Below, piece after piece: positions 1-5,383 of a stretch of 6,721 nt of DNA. The first letter of the stretch is position 1. Every line of letters starts with the position of its first letter. The stretch is from an uncultured Prevotella sp. (GTDB taxonomy: Bacteria; Bacteroidota; Bacteroidia; Bacteroidales; Bacteroidaceae), in the NCBI GenBank assembly GCA_900765465.1, contig CAAFRM010000068.1, forward strand, positions 1-6,721. The letters are read 5' to 3'. The notes under the pieces are model-generated. The model searched no databases, had not been told where the DNA came from, and was given only the letters and a program-made list of their open reading frames with translations. The position numbers and the translations under genes are program-made.

Positions 1-398
1 CACTTATGTCCGAACTTGCGGAACATATTATATAATAAGGTGGCGATGGTGGTCTTGCCATTGGTACCAGTCACGCCAACCAACTTCAGTTTTCTGGATG
101 GGTCGCCATAGAAAAGGGTTGCCACCTTGCCTACAGCATCCTCGGTAGATGCTACCTGAATGTAAGTTACGCCCTCAACCTTCTCCTCAGGCAAGTCCTC
201 GCACAAAACCGATTTTGCACCCAGTTCCAATGCCTTTGGTATAAACTTGTGGCCGTCAACCTGTGTGCCCTTCATGGCAACGAACAGGTGACCTTCCTTA
301 ATCTTTCGGGAATCGATGTTGATGCCCGACACCTCTACATCTGCATCGCCGATTATCTGAATCGGCTCGATGTTTTTGAGCAATTCTTGTAACTTCAT
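1..398 (-). CDS. murE: MurE, UDP-MurNAc-L-Ala-D-Glu ligase (N-terminal part, cut by window edge)
   Basis: Cytoplasmic Mur ligase that adds the third stem-peptide residue (meso-diaminopimelate in most Gram-negatives) to UDP-MurNAc-L-Ala-D-Glu using ATP. The ATG at 398-396 opens a frame of 132 codons that continues past base 1. Visible are the N-terminal UDP-sugar-binding domain with the DSR triad (residues 29-31) and a LFVAMKG stretch (38-44), then the ATP P-loop GVTGTNGKTT at about 108-117, where the central domain begins. The early P-loop and the N-terminal domain type separate MurE from MurC and MurD; MurF is less likely given its place directly after ftsI, the usual dcw order. The catalytic core and the substrate-specificity motif lie outside the window, so DAP versus Lys cannot be read. 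No Shine-Dalgarno sequence precedes the start; the leader is AT-rich, as is normal in Bacteroidetes. Confidence 0.93.
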   Translation of the reverse strand, partial: MKLQELLKNIEPIQIIGDADVEVSGINIDSRKIKEGHLFVAMKGTQVDGHKFIPKALELGAKSVLCEDLPEEKVEGVTYIQVASTEDAVGKVATLFYGDPSRKLKLVGVTGTNGKTTIATLLYNMFRKFGHK

Positions 399-421
399 AT
401 AATTGTTTTTTATAAATTTAA

Positions 422-463
422 ACCTTAATTATATATAGAGATTTACACCTTATTTATATATAG
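422..463. repeat. two 17-bp direct repeats upstream of murE
   Basis: The copies are 422-438 (accttaattatatatag) and 447-463 (accttatttatatatag). They match at 16 of 17 bases and are offset by 25 bp. They lie in the 115-bp spacer between ftsI and murE, 24 bp or more upstream of the murE start. They could be an operator or part of an internal promoter, but no full TAnnTTTG box with a spaced TTTG was found on the minus strand here. The function is unknown. Confidence 0.6.
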
Positions 464-471
464 GGTGCAGA

Positions 472-502
472 ACTCAGCTCTGGATGCTATCGAGAGTTGA
501 GT
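472..502. other. small hairpin after ftsI
   Basis: The arms actcagctct (472-481) and agagttgagt (493-502) can pair over 10 bp with an 11-base loop. The one imperfect position is a G-U pair in plus-strand RNA but an A-C mismatch in minus-strand RNA, the direction of the operon. No T-run follows on the minus strand, so it is not a classical terminator. It starts 12 bases past the ftsI stop codon and could stabilise a 3' end or cause pausing. Confidence 0.35.
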
Positions 503-513
503 CTCGCTCTGGT

Positions 514-2670
514 TTAGTTGAGTTCAAGGGAGCATACGGCTCCCTTCTTGACCGGAGTTCCGGGAACCAGACTCTGCTTGGTTACCTTTCCTCTGCCCAC
601 AATCCGGGTCTTGATGCCTCGGCTCTCCATGTTGAAGATGGCGTCTCTTGCGCCCATGCCCGTCACGTCAGGCACGGTGCCCTTGCCGTATTGCTTCTCT
701 CTGATGAGTCGGATGCTTCGGCTTCCAGAACGTTCTGCCTTGCCCCAGATAGGGTTTCCGTTGGCATAGCTGCCGCCCCAGTTGGTGTTGGTCTTGATGC
801 CCAGGTGGGTGAGCACATAGTCGGCAGCAAGCACGTTGCCGTTCTTCACGTCGGGAACGAAGATGGAAGCTGAATCCTTGGCGTCCTTCACGTCGAGTTT
901 CAGGCTCTGCGCCATGATGCCTTCGGCGATGTCGTGGAACACCTTTCCGCTCATGCTTCCACCCGAAGCAGGCAAGCCCGATTTCTGGATGCAGACGATG
1001 CAGCTGTAGCGCGGATTGTCGGCAGGGAAATAGCCGGCAAAGCTAACCAGATAGTTGGTTCCGCCGTTCTTGTATCCGCCGGCACCCTTTGATACCTGCG
1101 CCGTACCCGTCTTTCCTGCCACCTTGAAGTTAGGCGAACCAGCCTTCTTTCCGAGTCCCACGCTCACCACCTGTTCCAGAATGGTCTGCAACTCCTTGAT
1201 GCTCTTCTCCTTGGCTATCTGCGGGCGCATCACCTCTGGCGGGAATTCCATGATGGTTTCTCCGTTCTTCACCACCTTGCTCACGAATCTAGGGCGCATC
1301 ATCTTGCCGTTGTTGGCGATGGTGTTGTAGAAGGTGAGGGTAGAGATAGGTGGCACCTGCGTCTCATATCCGATACTCATCCATGGCAGCGAAGTCTTAG
1401 CCCAGTTGTCATACTGTCCGTGGCTGTTCTTGTGCGGCATGCGGATTCTTGCCGGGGTAGCACCCATCAGCGGAATCTTCAGGTCGTCGTGCAGACCGGT
1501 GCGGTAGATGCCCTTCACGAATTTCTCAGGATTGTTCCTGTAATGATCGTCGATGATGCGGCTCACACCGATGTTGGAACTGTACCATAGGGTCTGGGCA
1601 AAGCTCAGCATGCCATATCCGCCCTTGCGCCAGTTGTGGTCCTTCATGTCTCTGCCATACATCTGCCATACGCCGCAGCCCGTCTCCACATGGTAGGTGG
1701 TATCCACCACGCCGTCGTCCAGGGCCACGAGCAGCGAGGCTGGCTTGAACACGGAACCCGGCTCCAGCAGGTCGCTCACGGCATGGTTGTGAATCTCTCT
1801 GTATTCTCCGTCGAAACATTTCTCCATGTTCACGATGGCCTTGATGTCGCCGGTAGGCACATCCATCACGATGGCTACACCCACGTTGGCGTTGATTTCC
1901 TTCAGCTCCTCGATGAGCGAACGCTCGGCAAGGTCCTGCATGCTCACGTCGATGGTGGTCACGATGTCGGCTCCGTCGATAGGAGGGGTATCGGTGATGT
2001 CGAGGAACTTGTTGCGCACCTTGCGGCGGTGCACGATACCGTTGGTTCCGCGCAGGATGGAGTCGTAGCTCAGTTCCAGTCCGAAGCGGGCGGTATCCTT
2101 GGCGCCGAACATGGCTCCGATGGTACGTCCGGCAAGCGAACCGTAGGTACGGGTGCGGGCATTATATTCCTCCCAGTGGAAGCCGCTCTTGTAGGGCGAC
2201 ATGCGGAACACCGGCAGGCTCTTCACCTCGGTAAAGGTGTTGTAGTCGATGCGGCTGCCGTATATTGCCCAGTGGCGGCTCTTCTTGCCTCGTCCCTCTA
2301 TCAGATGGCGCTTGAATTCCTCAGCACTCTTCTCCGGGAATATCTTGTGCAGCCCCTGGCAGATGGAATCCTGCTTCACATCCCACAGCGAGTCGTTCTT
2401 GGCGGTAGACAATGCCTGGAAGTCCATGAACACCTTGAACTCTGGCAGCGAACTCGCCATCAGCTGACCGGCGCAGCTCAGGATGTTGCCTCGGTTAGGC
2501 TTCACGGTCACGGAATCTCTCTTCTGTCGCTCGGCAACCTTCATCCAGTAGTCGTGCTTGGCAGTCATGATGTAGAATGCCTTGCCCACGATGGCAGCCG
2601 CTATCAGGGTCATGATGATGGCGATGGCGCTGTAGCGGGGCATTACTTTCTTATGTTCAAACTTGCTCAT
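514..2670 (-). CDS. ftsI: FtsI-type class B penicillin-binding protein (septal transpeptidase) with PASTA repeats
   Basis: Inner-membrane D,D-transpeptidase that cross-links septal peptidoglycan, working with FtsW in the divisome. The protein has 718 residues. It starts with a short cytoplasmic basic tail and one membrane anchor (about 13-35). A PBP dimer/pedestal domain follows from about residue 58 (RGNIL at 60-64). The transpeptidase domain shows all three active-site motifs: SVFK (Ser306 nucleophile, Lys309), SSN (364-366) and KTG (520-522, in VAGKTGTAQ). The C-terminus has two PASTA-like units: a weaker one from about 604 (VPDV) and a clear one from about 666 (VPDVTGMGARDAI) to the end. 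The ATG overlaps the ftsL stop (ATGA, 2667-2670), which suggests translational coupling. A SpoVD/Pbp2x-like name would also describe the architecture, but the dcw position favours FtsI. Confidence 0.96.
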   Translation of the reverse strand: MSKFEHKKVMPRYSAIAIIMTLIAAAIVGKAFYIMTAKHDYWMKVAERQKRDSVTVKPNRGNILSCAGQLMASSLPEFKVFMDFQALSTAKNDSLWDVKQDSICQGLHKIFPEKSAEEFKRHLIEGRGKKSRHWAIYGSRIDYNTFTEVKSLPVFRMSPYKSGFHWEEYNARTRTYGSLAGRTIGAMFGAKDTARFGLELSYDSILRGTNGIVHRRKVRNKFLDITDTPPIDGADIVTTIDVSMQDLAERSLIEELKEINANVGVAIVMDVPTGDIKAIVNMEKCFDGEYREIHNHAVSDLLEPGSVFKPASLLVALDDGVVDTTYHVETGCGVWQMYGRDMKDHNWRKGGYGMLSFAQTLWYSSNIGVSRIIDDHYRNNPEKFVKGIYRTGLHDDLKIPLMGATPARIRMPHKNSHGQYDNWAKTSLPWMSIGYETQVPPISTLTFYNTIANNGKMMRPRFVSKVVKNGETIMEFPPEVMRPQIAKEKSIKELQTILEQVVSVGLGKKAGSPNFKVAGKTGTAQVSKGAGGYKNGGTNYLVSFAGYFPADNPRYSCIVCIQKSGLPASGGSMSGKVFHDIAEGIMAQSLKLDVKDAKDSASIFVPDVKNGNVLAADYVLTHLGIKTNTNWGGSYANGNPIWGKAERSGSRSIRLIREKQYGKGTVPDVTGMGARDAIFNMESRGIKTRIVGRGKVTKQSLVPGTPVKKGAVCSLELN

Positions 2671-3161
2671 TCTTCGGGTACGTTAATGATGTAAGGAGGC
2701 TGGGTGGCGATGTGCAGGATGCTGTCTTTGCTGTGCTTCAGCACGTCGAGCACATTGCTCTCACGACTCTTTTCTGTTATCTGGCTGCTGGTAGACAAAG
2801 CCTTGTACTTGGTGTCTTGCAGCTCTTTTTGCAGTTGGTCCAGCTCGATAAGGTCCTTCTGGATGCTGTATCGGTTGGATATGTAGATGATGACGAAAAA
2901 CACGATGAGTACAAACAGCCATATCTGCTTGCGTATGATTTGGGCGGTGAGGATATCGCCACCCAGAATCTTGCGCAGGGTAAAGCTTGCCGATCCCGAA
3001 GCCTCCTCTTCAATGGCCTGCTTGGCTAAAGCTGCCTTGAGCGACTCTTCAGGAACTGCTACCTTGAGCGACTCTTCCGGACCTGCTGCCTTGGCAGGCT
3101 TTTCGGGAGCTGCTCCTTCCGCCTGGCTGTTGACTATCTGCTTTTCCTTTTTTTCTTCCAT
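2667..3161 (-). CDS. ftsL: FtsL-like cell-division membrane protein
   Basis: Small bitopic divisome protein between rsmH and ftsI, the standard ftsL place. The 164-residue product has a charged, Ala/Glu/Lys-rich cytoplasmic N-terminus (about 1-78), one strong membrane segment (about 80-95, IWLFVLIVFFVIIYI), and a periplasmic heptad-like stretch (about 97-131, with LIELDQLQKELQD) suited to a coiled coil. In characterised bacteria FtsL pairs with FtsB and FtsQ and activates FtsWI; that role is inferred here from order and topology, because FtsL sequences diverge strongly. The N-terminal tail is long for an FtsL and contains three 9-residue repeats (19-27, 28-36 and 37-45; PEESLK occurs twice). 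The start lies 4 bp after the rsmH stop codon, and the stop overlaps the ftsI start. Confidence 0.85.
   Translation of the reverse strand: MEEKKEKQIVNSQAEGAAPEKPAKAAGPEESLKVAVPEESLKAALAKQAIEEEASGSASFTLRKILGGDILTAQIIRKQIWLFVLIVFFVIIYISNRYSIQKDLIELDQLQKELQDTKYKALSTSSQITEKSRESNVLDVLKHSKDSILHIATQPPYIINVPEE
3034..3114 (-). repeat. three 27-bp tandem repeats inside ftsL
   Basis: The units are 3034-3060, 3061-3087 and 3088-3114. The first two match at 24 of 27 bases (shared core ccttgagcgactcttc); the third is degenerate but keeps the frame. Each unit encodes nine residues of the pattern PEESLKxAx / PEKPAKAAG in the cytoplasmic tail of the FtsL-like protein. Being in-frame, gain or loss of a unit would change tail length without breaking the gene. 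Confidence 0.85.
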
Positions 3162-3165
3162 TTTC

Positions 3166-4080
3166 TTATTTCTTTTCTGCTATTCTAAGTTTAGCACTTC
3201 TGCTTCTCGGGTTTCTCTCCTGCTCGTCGGCATCAGGGATGATCACCTTGTTGTTCACGAGCTTGAACGGAGTTTCTATTCTTCCGAAGAAGTCTTGTTC
3301 TATCTTTCCTTCCGGATTGCCCGCCTTCATCATGTTCTTCACGATGCGGTCTTCCAGTGAGTGGTAGGTGATTACCGAGAGCCTGCCGCCCGGCTTCAGC
3401 AGTTCGGTGGCAGCTCGGAGCATCTCTTTCAGGGCATCCATCTCGTGGTTCACCTCTATGCGCAGTGCCTGGAAGAGCTTCGCCATCTCCTTCTTCTCAC
3501 GCTCGCGCTTGAAGAGGGGTTCCACGGCTGCCATGAAGTCCTTAGTGGTCTTGATGGGGCTGGTGGCTCTCGCCTTGACCAGGGCAGAGGCGATGCGGCG
3601 CGAATTCTTCAGCTCGCCGTAGAGGTAGAAGATGTCGGCAAGGGCTTCTTCCTCATATTCGTTCACGATGTCGGCAGCAGTCTTTCCGGCTCTCTTGTTC
3701 ATGCGCATGTCGAGCGGCGAGTCGAAGCGGAACGAGAAGCCGCGGGTCTCGTCGTCGAAGTGATGGCTCGATACGCCGAGGTCGGCAAGCAGTCCGTCGA
3801 GTCCGTCAACGCCATAGTATCGCATCCAGTTTTTCAGGTATCTGAAGTTGGAGCAAACGAAGGTGAAGTCAGGATTCGCCACCACGTTGCGTTCGGCGTC
3901 GGCATCCTGGTCGAAGCTATACAGGTGGGCGCCCTCGCTGAGTCGGGAGAGTATCTCCCTGGAGTGTCCGCCACCGCCGAAGGTAACATCTACGTAGATG
4001 CCGCCTGGCTGGATATTCAGTCCGTCAACGCTCTCTTTCAGGAGAACGGGTACGTGGTATGTTTCTGCTGTCTTAATCAT
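3166..4080 (-). CDS. rsmH: RsmH (MraW), 16S rRNA C1402 N4-methyltransferase
   Basis: Cytoplasmic SAM-dependent enzyme that methylates N4 of C1402 in the decoding centre of 16S rRNA. At 304 residues it has the normal family length. Motifs in order: HVPVLLKE near the N-terminus (9-16), the SAM-binding loop DVTFGGGGHS (31-40), DLGVSSHHFDD (100-110), RGFSFRFDSPLDMRM (113-127), FQALRIEVNHE (203-213), TYHSLEDRIVK (238-248) and the C-terminal NPRSRSAKLR (290-299). All are typical of RsmH. It is the first gene of the dcw run seen here, 4 bp upstream of ftsL. The ATG at 4080 is the only sensible start, because HVPVLLKE begins eight residues later as in relatives. It is probably transcribed from the AT-rich region at 4081-4450 with a leader of more than 100 bases. 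Confidence 0.97.
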   Translation of the reverse strand: MIKTAETYHVPVLLKESVDGLNIQPGGIYVDVTFGGGGHSREILSRLSEGAHLYSFDQDADAERNVVANPDFTFVCSNFRYLKNWMRYYGVDGLDGLLADLGVSSHHFDDETRGFSFRFDSPLDMRMNKRAGKTAADIVNEYEEEALADIFYLYGELKNSRRIASALVKARATSPIKTTKDFMAAVEPLFKREREKKEMAKLFQALRIEVNHEMDALKEMLRAATELLKPGGRLSVITYHSLEDRIVKNMMKAGNPEGKIEQDFFGRIETPFKLVNNKVIIPDADEQERNPRSRSAKLRIAEKK

Positions 4081-4133
4081 ATCGTCTTTTCTTATTTTTT
4101 CTTTATAAGTTTCTTATTTTTAACTCATTCCTC

Positions 4134-4175
4134 CCACGTGTATGTACCTATTTACCACACGTATGTACCTATTTA
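4134..4175. repeat. two 21-bp tandem repeats in the rsmH leader
   Basis: The units are 4134-4154 and 4155-4175. They match at 19 of 21 bases and share gtatgtacctattta plus a leading ccac. They lie 59-100 bp upstream of the rsmH ATG and downstream of either candidate promoter core, so they would be transcribed. The 21-bp period is two helical turns, which suits a dimeric or cooperative DNA-binding protein; an RNA role is also possible. The known MraZ operators use shorter repeats (TGGG-type, about 10 bp apart), and that pattern is not evident here. Confidence 0.8.
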
Positions 4176-4181
4176 AAAGGA

Positions 4182-4297
4182 ATTCGGGTTCAAAGGTACA
4201 TAAAAATCCCCACAAACTGCTACTTTTCCGTGCAAAATTTTAAAAACGGCTATAAAAAAGTTGTTTTCCCGCCTTTTGGGCCCTGCTGAACCCGAAT
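4182..4297. repeat. perfect 11-bp inverted repeat, arms 94 bp apart
   Basis: The left arm is attcgggttca (4182-4192) and the right arm is tgaacccgaat (4287-4297), exact reverse complements. They bracket the candidate rsmH promoter core at 4229-4240. They may be a pair of operator half-sites able to loop the promoter, or a long-range RNA pairing; neither is shown. Confidence 0.55.
4229..4240 (-). promoter_or_regulatory. candidate -7 promoter core for rsmH-ftsL-ftsI
   Basis: On the minus strand this reads AAATTTTGCACG, 7 of 8 against the Bacteroidetes -7 box TAnnTTTG. Its last 11 bases are identical to the core of the divergent promoter at 4425-4435, which also carries TTTTGCACG. No well-spaced -33 TTTG was found. 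An alternative minus-strand box, TACCTTTG, matches the consensus exactly at 4191-4198, also without a properly spaced -33. Either would give an rsmH leader of roughly 100-145 bases containing the 21-bp repeats. Confidence 0.4.
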
Positions 4298-4423
4298 GTC
4301 ACGGAAACTCCGAAAACACTGTTTTTTGTCTTGATTTCTGCACGAATGATGCTATTTTATAGGAAATTTAGGCAAAAATGATATTTTTTTGGAAAAAATG
4401 ACTCGTATTTAAAAAAGAAGAAC

Positions 4424-4431
4424 TAATTTTG
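4424..4431 (+). promoter_or_regulatory. promoter -7 box for the acyltransferase pair
   Basis: taattttg matches the Bacteroidetes -7 consensus TAnnTTTG exactly and is followed by cac, as at 6508-6518. The box ends 19 bp before the ATG at 4451, so the leader would be only about 10-15 bases. A -33 TTTG at the usual spacing is not seen. Confidence 0.55.
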
Positions 4432-4450
4432 CACGTACTTATAAGTTTTA

Positions 4451-5284
4451 ATGAACATGAGTGCTTCAATTGAGAAAACGATAGATATAGAAAAGATACT
4501 GAAGAGCAAGATGGGAAGCAAGGCGAAGTATGTGCCGGGTTTCCTGGTTTCTTGGCTTAAGAAAATCATTCACGAGGACGAGGTCAACAAGTTCTTGTGG
4601 GAAAGTCGTGGTCTTTCCGGTACGGAGTGGCTCACCGAATGCGTGCGCTATCTGAAGATGGATGTAGAGATTGTGGGCTTGGAGAATCTGCCGGATAAGA
4701 ACGACGGAAAGCTCTATACCTTCGTGTCTAATCATCCGCTGGGCGGACAGGACGGCGTGTGCCTGGGCTCCATCATCGGAAAGCATTATGACGGCAAGTT
4801 CCGCTATCTGGTCAACGACCTTCTGCTCAATCTTCCGGGACTCAAGCCTGTAAGCATCGGCATCAACAAGACCGGTCGGCAGAGCCGTGACTTCCCGCGC
4901 ATGGTGGAGGCAGGTTTCCAGAGCGACAACCACATGCTCATGTTCCCTGCTGGCCTGAACAGCCGCAAGCAGCCTGACGGCAGCATCCGCGACCTGCCTT
5001 GGAAGAAGACTTTCATTTCCAAGAGCGTGGAGTATCAGCGCGACGTGGTGCCTATCCACTTTGGCGGGTGCAACTCAGCGCGATTCTATCGCATCGCCCG
5101 CTTCAGCGATAAGCATCTGCCGTTCAATCTCGCCATGCTTTTCCTGGTAGACGAGATGTACAAGAATGTGGGCAAGCATTTCCGCATCGCCATCGGCAAA
5201 CCGATTCCTTGGCAGACCTTCGACCATAGCAAGTCGGCCACCGAGTGGGCACAGTATGTGAAAGATAAGGTCTACGAATTATAA
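4451..5284 (+). CDS. glsA: PlsC-like O-acyltransferase, probable glycine-lipid synthase GlsA
   Basis: Probable membrane-associated lysolipid O-acyltransferase that esterifies the 3-hydroxyl of an N-acylated amino acid, the second step of glycine-lipid synthesis described in Bacteroides thetaiotaomicron. The protein has 277 residues. The acyltransferase domain runs from about residue 75 (VEIVGLENLP) to about 255. The catalytic block reads SNHPLGGQD (93-101), with His95 and Asp101; the spacing is H-x5-D, not the textbook H-x4-D of PlsC. A second block, MFPAGLNSRKQ (164-174), occupies the place of the PlsC FPEG motif, with Ala for Glu. There is no clear membrane span, so it is probably peripheral. 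ATG 4457 (third codon) is an alternative start. The name rests mainly on pairing with the next gene, an N-acyltransferase; a general lysophospholipid acyltransferase is the alternative. Confidence 0.72.
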   Translation: MNMSASIEKTIDIEKILKSKMGSKAKYVPGFLVSWLKKIIHEDEVNKFLWESRGLSGTEWLTECVRYLKMDVEIVGLENLPDKNDGKLYTFVSNHPLGGQDGVCLGSIIGKHYDGKFRYLVNDLLLNLPGLKPVSIGINKTGRQSRDFPRMVEAGFQSDNHMLMFPAGLNSRKQPDGSIRDLPWKKTFISKSVEYQRDVVPIHFGGCNSARFYRIARFSDKHLPFNLAMLFLVDEMYKNVGKHFRIAIGKPIPWQTFDHSKSATEWAQYVKDKVYEL

Positions 5285-5324
5285 CAGATTATAACAGAGC
5301 ATTATAATACGCAAAGCATTATAA
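5278..5324 (+). repeat. short AT-rich repeats between the two acyltransferase genes
   Basis: attataacag is repeated back to back at 5278-5287 and 5288-5297, spanning the stop codon of the first gene. agcattataa then occurs at 5298-5307 and again at 5315-5324. The rest of the 99-bp spacer is also AT-rich, with several tatag units up to the next start. No clear promoter (only 7-of-8 boxes such as tagttttt at 5358-5365) and no terminator is present, so co-transcription of the two genes is the simplest reading. Confidence 0.5.
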
Positions 5325-5383
5325 GCATCGTAAAACATAATATAGATTTATAGAATATAGTTTTTATATAGAGATAGAGTAGT

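Larger units (their letters stand above)
4081..4450. other. divergent intergenic region, no gene
   Basis: 370 bp of AT-rich DNA separating the minus-strand dcw genes from the plus-strand acyltransferase pair. No open frame of protein-like quality is present and an mraZ gene (about 150 codons) does not fit. It holds probable promoters for both directions, two 21-bp tandem repeats, and an 11-bp inverted-repeat pair (entered separately). Confidence 0.85.

Noticed and set aside
1636..2694. 352-codon open frame on the plus strand opposite ftsI
   Set aside because: Antisense to a protein with all three PBP active-site motifs; the His/Val/Gly-rich translation resembles no family and no promoter or start context supports it.
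4134..4175. Classical MraZ boxes
   Set aside because: GG-containing steps within the repeats are 13 and 8 bp apart, not the roughly 10-bp TGGG spacing of known MraZ operators.
3361..4176. 271-codon open frame on the plus strand opposite rsmH
   Set aside because: Antisense to a fully motif-supported RsmH; it ends inside the 21-bp repeat region and encodes nothing recognisable.
4081..4450. Degraded mraZ
   Set aside because: The frames are broken by many stops and the AT-rich sequence shows no MraZ-like motif; it reads as regulatory DNA.
5285..5383. Separate promoter for glsB
   Set aside because: Only 7-of-8 matches to TAnnTTTG (5343-5350, 5358-5365) occur in very AT-rich DNA, with no spaced -33 TTTG; co-transcription with the gene upstream is simpler.
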